Positions 20,964-33,599 are shown, counted from the first letter of the stretch. The stretch: 64,000 nt of DNA from Cristatella mucedo (GCA_009760855.2 WPIO01000079.1:196001-260000); one strand, 5' to 3'. A program made the numbers and translations. Notes: generated from the letters alone by a model not told the origin.

Positions 20964-22816
20964 CTGAAAAAACAAAGACTGCCATGCATGAGCTCGGAGA
21001 GGGCGCAGCCGGGGCACACAGAGAGCAGTAGACTCGTTGCAGTTGTCCCCCTGCTGCTGCACCAAGAGCTACATGTCGCCAGGGGCGCTGCGGATTATGG
21101 CTGCCATGCGCCCCGGGCTGCACTTCCTGTGCTTGGGCATCGATAATGATGCAGGCACGATCTCGTGACGCGGGTACGATCTCGTGATGCTGGCTCTGCC
21201 CGTGCGTCCAGCAGACCGCCTCGTTGGTCAGTGACACCCGAAAGCAACACGTTAAGGCTAGCAATTTGCCGCATGTTGGAGCGCAGTCAACCCCATATGC
21301 ATTCGACAAGTGAGCATGCCTTTGTTGCTCAACCTAGCGAGTAGCCGTTTTGAGTATGACTACCAGCATCCTACTTTGCACACCCTAGCTGTCATTGGTT
21401 GGCCTTATATGATCGATTAAGAATATTATGTAATGAATTTTTGCTCCTGGGTAGTAGCACATTATTCCCCATAAAATTTGATTTTGGGACCAGGGCTCTA
21501 ATAGATTGAAATTCTCAAATTTCGAATGAGATGACAGGCGAAGTTTGCATCTTGTTATTCGAATTTAATCAGAAAAACAAAGGATCAACATTAAAGTGTA
21601 TTTACACTGAAAGTATACAAAAAGTATCACAAAAGATTCATATGTATTTCACCAAGATATAAATAATACCGCAATTAACTTACACGATAAAACTCCCAAA
21701 TACAGTCACCCATCATGTTCTCTCACCCAGCTCCACATAGTTTTCTGCCTTGTAATTTCCTAGGAAGCCCGATACACTGCGATGCAGCTGTTCCCAGCCG
21801 CTCTCTCCTCAGTAGTGAGCTTCTTGGATTGGAATTTATTGCACTCAATGATCTTCTTTATCCTTGATCGCACTATGACATCAGCTTTGACTTTTGCCTC
21901 AGATGACATACGGAAATAATTTTAGAAGGTGCTAGAAAGCTTCCAATTCCTTGTATAGCGCTTCGACAAGCTCTTTCACGACGCTCACTTTGGCATGCAG
22001 TGGTGGCAGCAGGCTCCTTTCGAAGGCCTACCAGCGACTCACAAATGACACTGCTTTCTCCCACAGAGAGCTCGGTCCACCCTGGCAAGCCCATGCAGCG
22101 GTAGCGCGCACGGCAGGTCCTGCTGTCCCTATGGCAAATATAGCAGGCAAACTAGATAAAACCACCCAGGAGATCAACCAGGAATGCCACCATTTTGGAA
22201 TCTCTGACCCATCAGAATTTCACCACATTTGAAGTTTCTGATACCTTTCAGTCGAGCTCGTCATACCTAAAAGCATCTACCAATGTCTTGACACTGTAGT
22301 AGTCCTCTTTGAGGTAGTTTACCGAGTGAGCCATGGGAAAACGAGCTGTATACATGAACGTGTCCGTAAGCGTGTCTGTACACGTTTCCATAATGGACCA
22401 GCGCGTCTTTGAGGCTCCTAGCTGAGCTGGCAATTGAAGAGGCGCCACTCGTACTGGTTACAGCCAGTTCGTACTGCCTCGTACACACTGATCACATTGC
22501 GGCAGAAGCAGAGGTAAGAGACCAAGGTCTCTGATCGAGTCGCTGAAGTATTTTTGGTTGGCCTATCATTACGGGCTTTTCTCCTCAGCTCTCCACCGTT
22601 CAAATTGTCACTGGGATATACAACGCCGTCCACGTCACTCTCTGATATACTTCAGAAGACGGTTGGTTACTTTTTGCAAGAGTGGCTATGGCGATCGCCG
22701 GAAAATATGCAAAAGAGGAGCTGGATGAAGGCAAGGTTTCGATCTCTTTTAGAGCAGTTGCTTGAAAGGTGTGTGGGTGCAAGCAAAATTCTTGGGATGC
22801 CTAACTATACGTACAT

Positions 22817-22817
<1 letters not shown>

Positions 22818-22902
<85 letters not shown>
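22818..22902. repeat. (CA)n then (TA)n microsatellite
   Basis: Pure CA over about 85 bases, then a short TA run at 22914-22936. It directly precedes the SINE C copy at 22937. Confidence 0.95.
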
Positions 22903-22906
<4 letters not shown>

Positions 22907-22936
22907 TTAATTTATATATATATATATATATATATA

Positions 22937-23070
22937 TGCATTTTTCATCTGTAAAGAACTTGAGATGAATCTCAATCCGGGCACTTTGCATATGCCGCAG
23001 GGCTCGAACCCGCAACATCAGCCGTCAAAGGCAAGTACCTTAACCCCTCGGGCCAAATCAGGGTGGCTCA
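22937..23070 (-). mobile_element. SINE family C copy
   Basis: In reverse: TGATTTGGCCCGAGGGGTTA, then GCGGGTTCGAGCCCTGCGGC (an excellent B box), then a decayed GAATGAGATTCATCTCAAGTTC-type tail. It is the copy with the best-kept B box. Confidence 0.8.
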
Positions 23071-23774
23071 ATTCACGAGTGAAGGGACTAGCCTCCCGAA
23101 TAGCCGACCTGCTTATCAACAGGAATCAGTCATGCCAATGCTAAGCCAATTAGAGTGACGATGATCTCTGCTTAAGCCAACAAAACAACAAAGTAACGTT
23201 GTAATAATCAATGAACAAAACTAAATTACCCATAAATTATGTATTTCGCTCATGCATGACAACTTTATAAAATAAATTTCAAGTAACCATTTTCCATTTT
23301 ATCTTCCAGAGCTTTGTTACAGTCCTCGTGGGGAAAAAATGAGGTGATTCAGGATTTATCCTTATCGTGTTCTTCTGCCTTGAATGCTGCACGCATCTAG
23401 ATGATGCTTCCACGGAGTACTACCAGTATTTTGCCATTCACTTCAACCATTGGCTGCGGACATATAAAGTTAGGCCTGCTGGAAGCTTTAAGCATCCTAA
23501 TGCTATAGCAGCTGAATGCAGATATGTATCGACTTAAAAAGCTGGAAATAAACTGAGCAGGTGGACTTGAACCTCCAGTATTCATAATATTTATGTTACT
23601 TGAAAGCAACAACAAGGTAATTATTAATTAATGTGATGTTTTAATGCAGCCATAGATCCATACCAAGCATCAATGACTTTGTCAGATAAAGGTAGCCATA
23701 GCAATTACTGAACCGTGTAATGGGTTTTTTTTATAACAATTTGATTGATTGAGTTTGCTTACAGTATGATACAC

Positions 23775-24720
23775 TATGTAATGTATCTCCGTCAGTAACT
23801 CCACAAAGTCATAAAGACCACGTGGGTGTTACGCAAGAGAGTTTTGTATAGCTCACTCACAGCCTAAGCGGCTTTCGGTACGCATTCGGTAGCCAACAGA
23901 CTTCGTCTCACGCAGCAAAGAGAAAGTGGGAAGCAAAGCAGAGTCAGGAGAGCAGTTGAAGTAGTGAGTAGCATGGAAGTAGCAGTTCAGGACCGCTGAA
24001 AAAGATGTGCCATTGTCGGCAGTCGGAGAGTAGTTGTCGTTGCGTAAGAATTGTGGAAGCGAGTTCCACAGTCTAGGACCTGCAGAGCTAAAGCTTCTGT
24101 CGCCAACTGTCTTTAAGCGGAGGAATGGGACAGCTAATTTATTTTCCACACAGGACCTGAGGGCGCGAACAGGCTGAAACTGATGCAGCAGTTCAGCTAG
24201 GTACGAAGGAGCTAAGCCGTGGCGGGCCTTGTGGGTCAGCATAAGAACTTTGCTCTGTATCCTTTGCTCAACCGGCAACCATCCTAGCTCTTTCAGCAGA
24301 GGTGACACGTGCTCAAACCGCTGGGACTTGAAGACCAGCCTTGCAGCCATATTCATAGTCAGCTGTAGTGGCATAATAGCTTTCTTTGGTAGCCCAGCCA
24401 AAAGGGAATTACAATAATCAAGCCGAGACAGAACTAAAGAGCTAGTTAAATTTTTTACAAGCCACTGAGGGAGACAGCTTCTAATCTTGGATAGGAATCG
24501 GATGTGATGGCTAGCTGTAGAAGCAGTCTTCTGAATGAAGCTTTTGAAATTGAGGCAGCTGTCGAACACGACACCTAGATTACGAGCACGTGGTGAAGGT
24601 CGCACAATAGCATCACCTATTACAACAGCAAAGCCTTTTAATCCAGCTACACGCTTAGGGTGTCCTATGAGCAGCAGCTCGGTTTTATCGTCACTAGGAT
24701 GGTTACATATTAAGAGATAA
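23775..24720 (-). mobile_element. LINE family A fragment: RT thumb and C-terminus
   Basis: A ~290-residue open frame, 5'-truncated, in TMCO3 intron 5. It runs NHPSDDKTELLLIGHP (just after the RT catalytic site), RARNLGVVFDSCLNF, SRLDYCNSLLAGLPKK, ELGWLPVEQRI and GPRLWNSLPQFLRND. These blocks are typical of CR1/L2-type non-LTR elements. The RT catalytic ADD box, endonuclease and ORF1 are absent. The 3' end reads TTTGTGGAGTTACTGACGGA. This is the longest uninterrupted LINE A frame in the window. Confidence 0.88.
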
Positions 24721-25306
24721 TATAAAAATATAATTCTTTTCATTTAATGTAAGATTTTAGCTTTGGCTGTAGCTGCAATGTCATGGAAACTAAGTAAAGA
24801 TCACGTTGTCCCTTTTCTGCTCACAAAGGCAAAGTTTGTGGAGAAAGACCATTTTCTATACTTTTAAGGCATGTGCGATTGGGAAATAGCGCTTGCTACC
24901 CAGAAACAGAGATTAAATAAAAATTCGTTTCACAGTTTGTGCCGAAGATTTCACGCCACGAACACGCGCACTCGGTGAACTTTTCTACTACGATGGCAGG
25001 AGCCGTTGACCTGCGCAAGGTGTCTTCAAGCTTAACAGTCATGGCAAGGTAAAAACATATTTGCTGCTGCTGTCATTGCAATCAGTTAGCAAATGGAGAT
25101 GAGCAAAAAGCTTGAGCTCCAAGAAATATGCTCCTGACCAACGAGCATGCTCAGCTTGCTCAGTTTCAAAAAGGGGAAGTCAACAAGGCCACTTCCAAGC
25201 CATGGCTGGTTACAGAGCCGACGGGCAGGTAGCGCATAGCTAACAGGGAGAATAGGCTCAGCCTCAGCCTGCCGACCCGTGCAATCACAAAGGGCATGCC
25301 TCATAC

Positions 25307-25435
25307 CGTAAGCAGGTCGGCAGCCGACGGTCCGAGGATGACGCCGGCCAGAATGTATCCGAATACGTGCGGCACACGCAGCAGGCTGCAGACAAAGCCA
25401 AACACGGCTGCAACAACCAGCAAGTGGATCAAATC
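25307..25435 (-). CDS. TMCO3: TMCO3 exon 5, first antiporter helices
   Basis: Acceptor TCATTTCCTTGCAG, donor GTATGA; phase 0 in and out, 43 codons. It encodes DLIHLLVVAAVFGFVCSLLR then VPHVFGYILAGVILGPSAAD and LLT. The PxxFGYIxxGVxLGPS motif is characteristic of CPA2 antiporters and of TMCO3. Confidence 0.95.
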
Positions 25436-25742
25436 CTGCAAGGAAATGACTCGGGCTCAACGATCGAATGCCGATATCTGACTGGCCGAAAAATCATGCC
25501 ACAGCAGAGGCACAAAAAACAGCTTGCTTGAAAGCAAGTCGCACAAACGATCATCATTCTTAGCCGCTGAAAACATAGATCGTTAGATGGTGATCTGGGG
25601 CAGCACGGCAGAGAGCTGGGGAGGGCCGCAAAGGGAGATCATCTACGGGGCCGGGATAATCTAATAATCTATGGGGGGAGCAAGGCAGTGAGCTAGACAA
25701 GGCCAATGGAAAGCGGGGGGGGGGGGGGGGTGGGTATCCAAC
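25436..25742 (-). other. TMCO3 intron 4 with G-tract
   Basis: 307 bases. It contains an uninterrupted run of about 18 G on the plus strand (about 25713-25730), which is C on the transcript. Confidence 0.8.
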
Positions 25743-25940
25743 CATGAGCAGTGTCGAGTCCTCTCCGCTGGTGGTCAGATCCCTCGGCCGCGTCATAGAG
25801 AATTGATTGCCACTGCTATCCAGTAGTCTCACGAGTGACGAGCGTGACGATCGGTGGCTGATACTAAGGCCACCGACATTAAGCACCAGCACGGTGCGTA
25901 TGTTTTCACTGTCAATCTGCAAAACGCCAAACAGACGACT
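25743..25940 (-). CDS. TMCO3: TMCO3 exon 4, luminal/extracytosolic region before first helix
   Basis: Acceptor CTCTCTGCAG, donor GTTGGA (weak); phase 0 in and out, 66 codons. It encodes SRLFGVLQIDSENIRTVLVL, then SLVRLLDSSGNQFSMTRPRD. The last block matches LSMLIDSQNNQYILTKPRD of vertebrate TMCO3. A second in-frame acceptor (TTTTGCAG, just downstream) would drop eight residues. Confidence 0.82.
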
Positions 25941-26075
25941 CTGCAGAGAGCACAAGCATACAACTGTTATAGTCGGGCATGGAGAAATCAAGAGTCGACT
26001 TTTACTAAAAAAAACTACCAAAACTAGGCCTCCGAATTGGTTCACTAACGTTTGTGTGCACACACACACACATAT

Positions 26076-26079
<4 letters not shown>

Positions 26080-26120
<41 letters not shown>
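26080..26120. repeat. (CA)n microsatellite
   Basis: A CA run inside TMCO3 intron 3, followed by CA/TG-rich degenerate sequence to about 26320. Confidence 0.9.
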
Positions 26121-26124
<4 letters not shown>

Positions 26125-26754
26125 CGTGCATATACATACATGCTTGCCTGCCTGTGCTTGCATACATCCATGCAAGCACTCATACACAAGTGCGCATGCA
26201 CGCACGACACGCAAATACTCACGAGTGCACACGTGTGACAATACGTTCATGCGAATACATACATTGTTACACATGCACCAAAGCATGTGCACACATTTAC
26301 ACACACGTGTGAGCGTGTAGGTGACAAGGTGTCCATACGAGAGGGCACACAAATGGTGCACGCGTGTTCTTGCATTAGCACCTGTATATGTGCTGGCATA
26401 AATCTGCACGTACTGCACAAATTTAAATTCCATAGCAGGATGAGCAAGTGCACTCATGCATACTTGAAATAGAGCGCCCTTATTTTTTCAACTACTAGGT
26501 ATTTACTAACATAATTAGTAACGTCACTGCCGGTACGGGCAAGAGCATCGGCTAAATGCTCCGAGCAGCAGCATCTCTACAACCCGAGTCGGAGCAAGTG
26601 CCTTCTCCTCTCGATAAACAAGCGCTGCGTCAATCACGGGCCATTAGAAGGGCGCACGATCTCGCCTCTGCCTTTTATCTGCACGAACGGATGCCGTCCC
26701 ACGACGCTCAGCATGCTCGTCAAGGGCTCGTTGGATCCAGATGGCGATCCATAC

Positions 26755-26919
26755 TTGCTTGCGATGCTCGGCGGCGGAGGCAGGTGCGAGCACTCGGTGG
26801 AATGGTATGTGCAGACGGTGCTCGAGGCTGTCCTCGAAGTTGTCAGCTGCTTCTGCTGCTTCTGTCAGCACTCGTTCGACGATCGATTGGGCATTATGGC
26901 TGTGGTTGAGATGCTTCCG
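26755..26919 (-). CDS. TMCO3: TMCO3 exon 3, coiled-coil helix
   Basis: Acceptor CCATCCTTACAG, donor GTATGG; phase 0 in and out. It encodes RKHLNHSHNAQSIVERVLTE then AAEAADNFEDSLEHRL. This matches the helix MQHQNQSLSMLDEILEDVRK to AADRLEEEIEEH. The C-terminal boundary is uncertain: a GTGCTC donor at 26793 would end the exon after PFHR and is closer to vertebrate length. Confidence 0.75.
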
Positions 26920-29279
26920 CTGTAAGGATGGGTCAAGGAGGTACATTCTTAGAACGGAACGTTCACAGCTTCTCCGACAGGATTGATTATCAAGGCTGTT
27001 GCATACGCACGTGCTATCCTTCTGTACAAAATAAACCGGTGGTGAGAGCACATCAGATTGCAGTGCACCAGAAACCCTTCAAACAAACCCAATCCTCCCG
27101 AGACAAAAGTCTAGCAGAGCATAAAACAGTGCTGGCTAATGTAGTTGATCGGCTTGCGGGCAGAACAGTGGCACCGTGAATCTTCAATCGTGTCCTGATT
27201 GTCGACTGATTCAACACCGAGACCTTTGACCGGGCACAGGGGCTGTGCCCGAACTGCAACACTACATCAAAGCCAAACGGCACCAGTGAGGCAGCAGCTA
27301 ACTTGCGCTGGCATTGCCATTCCAGCAAAGATTTGATTGTGCTTCCTTTGCAGCAAACGCAAAGTGGTTAGAGAGAGATTGAGTTCTCTGAGGGTGCTAT
27401 ATCAAATGCATTTTTATTATAAAGAACATCAACTCTCATTTTGGATAATCCAATTCCTCTTATTAACGACCGAGGCAGCAGGCTTAACGGCCAGAGCCAA
27501 GCAGCAGGCTGCATCTCCGAGCATTAGGATTCGACTGCTGAGTACACCAATCTTCACTACAAGGACCTTCCGTGCGTGCTCGGATGTGCTTCACAGTGCA
27601 TTATCAAGCACATTAAACAAGCATAGCCATTCAGCATTTGGCATTGCTGCCGACCAGGGACCTTGAGCAACGAGTGTTTACAGCACTCACCAGCATGATG
27701 CAAAACACTAAGTAAAAAACAGCTCCAGTTCCTTCTACGGTGCGTCTATAAACGTTTTGTCCACACCGTCGTTATTGTTTATATTGCACAATTCCTAAAC
27801 CTAAAGAACCAGAACGAGTTCAGACTGCATGCAGACAAGACACGTGGTCAAGGGCGAAGCCACGTTGTTTTGATGACCTCTGCAGCCCGGAGCTAGTCTG
27901 TCGAAGATCTCTCTGCGTCTGCTGTCCCTTATCTGGAATCCCCATCCAATCTTCCTTTAATAAAATGTGTCGATTTAAAAAAACCTGCCCATGCCTTGCC
28001 TTTAAATTGCAACCTGACAAGCCCTAGGATGTTTGAAAATTGACCTCAGGTAGAAGACTAACAGTCTACTTGCTATTTCATCTTAATCATAATTCTTACG
28101 GCACTATCTGCTCGCAGGGAAGAATGCATTGCATCCACCATGAGGCTTGGATCGTTTGTGTAAGCTTACACTGCAAGTGAAGCCTATCGATCAGGCAAGC
28201 TGTCCTAAATACCCATCGAGTTGACAGTCAGCGCATGTGATGGCAATGTAACCAACGGAGACTTTGGCATCTACATGAGTAGACACAGACTTAAGCTAAA
28301 GGAAAACTCACAAGCGAGGATACCTACGGGAAAGGGATTAGAAAGAGATTGAGTTCTCTGAGGGTGCTTTATCAAGTGTAATATTATTATTATTATACCC
28401 TGTACTTTGGAGGCGCAGACTAATGGTAAATGCAGAGCACTTATATCCTATACCTGCAGCAAGCTGGTAAATTTAAGTCAGTCGAAATCCTTAGCCGATA
28501 GCATAGATTCGACTGAACAGCTACTTGCTGATGATCGCTAGAGCACGACCTATCTGCTTATTCTGATTGTCAATTCGCCTTCATTACTTAAACAATCACG
28601 GAGTCGTTGTTACCAATACAATCCGTGTTTTCTTTCCTTACTTACACAACCCCTAACCTTGTTATTCTTGTTGTTGTTTATCAGCATGCTACCACTAACC
28701 ATCCGATCGTGATTCCTTAGCAGCAAATGTAAAGCGCCTAAAAAGAGATTGAGTTCTCTGAGGGCGATTTATCAAGTGTGTTATTATTATTATTATTATT
28801 CCTATTATTAACCCAAAAGACATGACGCATATTGGCTGTAAGCTAATCTCGATAAACTCAGCTTACACTCGCAGGTCTAACGCCTGGGACTAACGTGCTC
28901 GCACTTATCGACCAATGTCGCACGTTGGAGAGTCCCGCAGCAGACGATTCTTTATAACTGGCACAAGCTGGCTGATCGTTACTAAAGCGCTCTTTCCTCG
29001 ACAAGAATACGAGGCTGCTGAACCGGCTACCCATGGCTTTGCTTAGCAACGCGTGTATTCAGGAAGTCTGCGTTGGCTGTCGAGAACCCGGGACAAGTCC
29101 TGGGCAAATGGCAACTACGAAACCTACGAAAAGCTACTATACCTACGAAAGCTGTCTGCTAACAAGCAGCTAAAGAGTACAGCCACAGTATAAAGCTAGA
29201 GCATTAAAGCCGCCGAGCTATTCGAATTCGCTGAGCAAGCAGGAGCTCCACACGTGACTCCACACGTAATAGTCGGCTT

Positions 29280-29435
29280 GTAGTGAGCCGTGATGGCAAA
29301 CTGGGTAAGGCGGTTGCTTTTCACGGCTCGATTCCTGCGGCGGGCGATCCTTTATCGCCACTGCAAGCGGTGGTGACAGCCGCACAGGCACTTCTGTCGC
29401 AATACAAAAGAGGCTGTTAAATCAGCTAGCATTTA
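29280..29435 (+). mobile_element. SINE family D copy
   Basis: GTGAGCCGTGATGGCAAACT, GGCTCGATTCC (B box with changes), GGCGGGCGATCCTTTATCGC, and the end ACAAAAGAGGCTGTTAAATC then AGCTAGCATTT. Confidence 0.85.
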
Positions 29436-29704
29436 TTTATTTATTTTATTTACTTGTGACAGCCTCTGCTTTCCATGGACGACAGGCACCCGACGTTGGC
29501 TGGCAGCTGCTGACATGTTAAAGGCCAGCAAGCTACCAGCTGCTAGCGACAATGTATGGAAACCGCATGCAAATGAAAGCAGGGGACTGCAGCAGCTGCT
29601 GCAGTCCCCAAGCCAAATACATGGGCTGGGTGAACTAGAGCCAAATGCTGCAAAGGTCAGCGAGCCTTGGGTCACCGAGTCTCAGTGCCGTGCTAAGGAC
29701 AACA

Positions 29705-30775
29705 ACAACAACAATAATAACAATAATACATTTGATATAGCACCCTCAGAGCACTCAATCTCTTTCTAGGCACTTTATATTTGCTGCCAATGAAGCAAGA
29801 TCAAATTGTTAGTGCTAGCATACTCAATAATGGTTAGGGGTGACAAGCACAGGGTCAGCATGCAAGTGTGGGTAGTGGCAGCATGCACAGTGTCAGCACG
29901 CATAAGCACATAAAAGAATAATCACATGGACCAACTAAATGCTGTGTTCAGATGCAGTTTTAGTTTCTTTTTAAATGTTGACAAGTCAGGAGATGTCGTG
30001 ACAGGTCGAGAGTGAGTTTGAGTCTTTGGAAGCATACGAACTAAACGCACGATCTCCAAAGGATTTGAGGTTTGTACGAGGTATAGGTACACAGTTAGAT
30101 TCCTAAAAGCAGGTGGTACGATGCTTGGCCTGGTGGGGGAGTAGATCTGAGAGATAGGCTGGAGCCAAAGAATGAAGGGACCTGAAAGTACGTGACAAAA
30201 CCTTGAAGTCGATCCGTTGCTTGACTGGGAGCCAGTGCAGGTCTGCGAGAAGTGGTGTGATGTGGCAACTTCGACGCTCACGATAGACAAGCCTAGCTGC
30301 AGATTTTTGAACAAGCAGTAAGCGATTGAGTGCACAGGCCAGTAGACCAGCAAGCAGTGAGTTACAGAATTCACGACGGGATTTCACAAATGTATGGACC
30401 AATTTAGATGTGGTATCCCTGTCTAAACAAGCCCGAATTTTTTTTTAGTAATGTTATGTAGCTGAAAGTTGACTGTGGAGCTAATGGGGATCTAACGTCT
30501 AACGAAAGGTCACTTGGGAATATAACACCTAGGTGTGATGCAGATTCAACAGGAGATATGAGCCGATTTTGAGCATCAGCCTTTCCAATTTCCGAATCAC
30601 ACTTGGTTTGTCCATGACTGGTAAGTTGGTTTTATCATCATTCAATTTAAGAAAGTTTGCTGCCATCCATGTACGGGTGTCATCAATACATGCAGCAAGG
30701 GAGTTGAACAGATTCAACGGGCTGGAGGGCTGGGAGGAATCAAACCAAAGGTACAACTGAGTGTCATCTGCATGG
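29705..30775 (-). mobile_element. LINE family B fragment with RT catalytic box
   Basis: The longest family B piece. In reverse it begins HADDTQLYLWFDSSQPSS (the ADD catalytic box of reverse transcriptase), then FLKLNDDKTNLPVMDKPS, SRREFCNSLLAGL, FKVLSRTFRSLHSLAPAYLS and the usual 3' end with (AAT)n at 29700-29730. Frameshifts separate the blocks, so it cannot make active RT. SINE D adjoins its 5' side. Confidence 0.85.
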
Positions 30776-30945
30776 ACACGGTGGCACATTAAGTAAGGTT
30801 GCTTTTCACGACCTCGGTCGTGGGTTCAAATCTTGGGTGGGCGATCCTTTATTTCGACTGCAAGCAGTGGTGATAGTCATAAAGGCTCGTTTGTTGCTAT
30901 ACAAAAGAGGCTGTTGAATCAGCTAGCATTTTCTTTTTAATACGA
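30775..30945 (+). mobile_element. SINE family D copy
   Basis: CGGTGGCACATTAAGTAAGG, GTCGTGGGTTCAAATCTTGG (B box), GGCGATCCTTTATTTCGACT and end ACAAAAGAGGCTGTTGAATC. It abuts the truncated 5' end of the LINE B copy. Confidence 0.85.
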
Positions 30946-31321
30946 CCGTGGGAAGTCGGCTATCTAATCCCAGCCCAGAATGAGGCTACAAATCTGAACG
31001 AGTGATCGCATTGCAGTCAAGGGGCATGAACAGAAAATGGTTAATGGAGCTTGATCTTTTAACTGGACCTTGACATCGCCCAAGCTAACCAATTCATGGA
31101 TTCGAAGCACTGTCGAGGTGGAGAGAATCCAGCAGTCAGCACGACTGAGATCTGGCGAGGCATCCCACCGTCTCCCTCCCTCTCCCCCCCCCCGGCGGCA
31201 GCGGTCACGTGGTGCTTGCGCCAACTCGTTCGTGAATGCCAGAGCAAAATCTGCACGCCGGTCTCGAGAGCTAGTCGGTGGCAAAGTGAGGCAGCTGATT
31301 GCGCTCATGCAGCACGCACAC

Positions 31322-31452
31322 TTTCTCACCGACCTCTTTCAGATCGTGCACTAGCCGGGCGTACTCCTCCTCCTCCTCGTAGGCGGCGCCCCTCAGCGCT
31401 CGCAGCCGGCGCTCGACGGCAGCCTGCAGCGCCCTCGAATCCACGCTCCGAC
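31322..31452 (-). CDS. TMCO3: TMCO3 exon 2, coiled-coil
   Basis: Acceptor GACGATGCTTTCAG; phase 1 in, phase 0 out. It encodes RSVDSRALQAAVERRLRALR then GAAYEEEEEYARLVHDLKEV and GEK, matching SSRQRLEALREAAIKEETEY and following heptads in vertebrates. I placed the donor at GTGTGC because it gives the same length as the vertebrate helix when joined to exon 3. GTGAGA four bases into the neighbouring sequence is a stronger site but breaks the frame. Confidence 0.8.
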
Positions 31453-32429
31453 CTGAAAGCATCGTCGCAACGAGGTGCGGCAGCAGCAGCAGCAGCGCCG
31501 AAGCTGCCGAGGCGGCACGTGATCGCGAGCGCTGCTCGAGGCCGGCCTGGCTGCATCTTATTTTGCTCGACAAAAACGTGCACAGCCGGAAACTCCCAAG
31601 GGTCCAAAAAGGCGTGCCGCAAGGAACTAGCGGACTATGAGGAAGTCTGTGAGGCAAATATTGGCGGCTCACCCGGGATGAACAGCAAAAATAATAAGCA
31701 CAAGCAGACACGGGTATCGCATTGCAGCGGTCGGTACGAAAGAGGCGAACCACGTGCCACGGCCAATAGTGAGCCGTCAATGCTAGCCGGAGGCCTAAGC
31801 AAGCAGAGGGCAAAGCATGAACGCACGCCCAACGGCGGTGCATTAGCGAACGATAACCGTGCAACTCATGCTGCGCTTAATGTCACCACGCCCCCGTCTA
31901 GCCTATGAACAGCTTCATTTATTTCTCCATTTACGAGTAAACTTCTGCTTCTAGAAACTAGGCCATGCAGACGACTTCCTGAAGGGGCTGATAGGGCATA
32001 CAGCATGCTTGCAGCTCCACGCCTCCTCAACTGGGGAAAGTCCTGCAGCACCACCTGAGCAGAACAGAGACCGGCTGACCTGTACCTAGATCAGTCGCCC
32101 CTTTGCTTAGCTGGGCACCTGCTACACTAGTCAGATCAATCAGCGGCCGCGAGGCGACGACCTCGAACACTCGATCGCCCTCCGGCACTCTGTGAGCGAC
32201 CTGCAAGTCGTGCAATCTAACCGAGAGATGCCGTACGAATGGCAGGGATTAGCTTTAAGGAATATGATCCAAGCCCACTTTGCAGCAAGTAAAGTAGATC
32301 ACCATCATCAAATGCCCGACCTTCATCTGCGAGGACTGCCGATGTGAAAAGCGGTAAAACAATCTCAATCCTCGATGCTGCTGCTGCTACTCTAGCTCTG
32401 CAGGCCTGTGCGATGAAATAAAAAAATAA

Positions 32430-32585
32430 AAATATAATTCATTTCTATAGCGCCCCAAGAGAGCTTAATCTCTATTCAGGCGCTTCACATATGCCTCCGG
32501 GCTCGAGCCCACGACCTCAGCCAGACCTTGGTCGGGGGGGGGGGGTGGGGGGGAGCACCTTTACCACTGGACCAAACCAGCTCGG
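32430..32585 (-). mobile_element. SINE family C copy
   Basis: In reverse: TGGTTTGGTCCAGTGGTAAA (A box), a poly-C expansion, CCAAGGTCTGGCTGAGGTCG, TGGGCTCGAGCCC (B box), then GAATAGAGATTAAGCTCTCT and GGGGCGCTATAGAAATGAAT. This is the most complete family C copy. Confidence 0.88.
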
Positions 32586-32754
32586 CAATGCTTATATATG
32601 GTTCGGGCTAGTGTCACAGCTGCCCCATTACACCGCGTCTCCCTGAACTGCACTGGATACCCATCAAGTAGCAATCGACTTGAAGGTCCCTTTATTCTCT
32701 TGCTCCAGCTTGCCTTGCCAAGCTGCTTTCACCTTCACCTTTCACCTTTACCTC

Positions 32755-33005
32755 TCACTCAGGCCGTGATGGCACACTAGGTAAGCTGTTTGATCATCAC
32801 GACATACATCGGGCCCGAGGTCGCGGTTTCGAATCCAGCGGTGGGCGATCCTTTATTGCTGCTGCAAGCGGCCGTGACAATAATAATAGTAATACACTTG
32901 ATAAAGCACCCTCAGAGAACTCTCTATTCCCTCTCTAGGTGCTTAGCCTTTAAGGCACTTCTGTCGCTATGCGAAAAGAGGCTGTTAAATCAGCTGGAAT
33001 TTCTT
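32755..33005 (+). mobile_element. SINE family D copy interrupted by a LINE B end
   Basis: The head GGCCGTGATGGCACACTAGG and B box GGTTTCGAATCC are followed by GTGGGCGATCC. At about 32879-32943 a minus-oriented LINE B 3' end with (AAT)n interrupts it, after which the SINE resumes with AAGGCACTTCTGTCGCTA and its usual end. The LINE B end therefore arrived later. Confidence 0.82.
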
Positions 33006-33332
33006 CTCCTACCACCACCCACTCCTCGGGGTAGCCTCTACACAGCGTCAAAGCATTGCGTTCTTATGCATCTACAGGCTGAAACTCTGCCGACTGACAT
33101 GACAACATCCATTGACGTGACGACATTTATAGTAAAATAAAAACTCACATATTTCTGGCAGCCCTTGCTACGTCAATGTGACTACTCTATTATTCGCTTA
33201 CTGATATGAGTACTGCAAATATGCATGCTATTATCACTTGTCATCAGCTGGTGTGGATCCACTCGAGCCAGGAGAGAAGTGCCTAGAAAGAGAGATCGCA
33301 GTGCAGTCGATAACCTTTCGTTATGCATCCTC

Positions 33333-33408
33333 TCAGAGTGCATGACCTCCTCTCAGAATGCATGACCTCCTCTCAGAATGCATGACATCCTCTCAGAATG
33401 CATGACCT
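33333..33408. repeat. 20 bp tandem repeat
   Basis: Four copies of GAATGCATGACCTCCTCTCA (one with ACATCC), in TMCO3 intron 1. Confidence 0.92.
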
Positions 33409-33599
33409 CTCTATAAGTGCACGTAAGCTTGTCGAGCCAACCGTGTTTAACAGCCTCAATGCAAAACCTCTTCTGATGTATGTAATGATGATTTTTTGAA
33501 CCTGTGCTGTAGGTTTTACTTTTTATTTTTATTAACGACGAAGTGAACTTATGCTTGCATGTAGGTCTTACTTTTATCATTGACTACAAAGCAAATGGA

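Larger units (their letters stand above)
20964..25306 (-). other. TMCO3 intron 5
   Basis: 4343 bases. 20964-22800 shows no feature I can support and is AT-rich around 21400-21700. Then come (CA)n (22818-22902) with (TA)n, a SINE C, plain sequence, and a LINE A fragment (23775-24720). Confidence 0.75.
26920..31321 (-). other. TMCO3 intron 2
   Basis: 4402 bases filled with repeats: solo LINE B ends (27350, 28330, 28720), two SINE D copies (29280, 30775) and a LINE B fragment (29705-30775). 27420-28320 shows no feature I can support. Confidence 0.75.
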
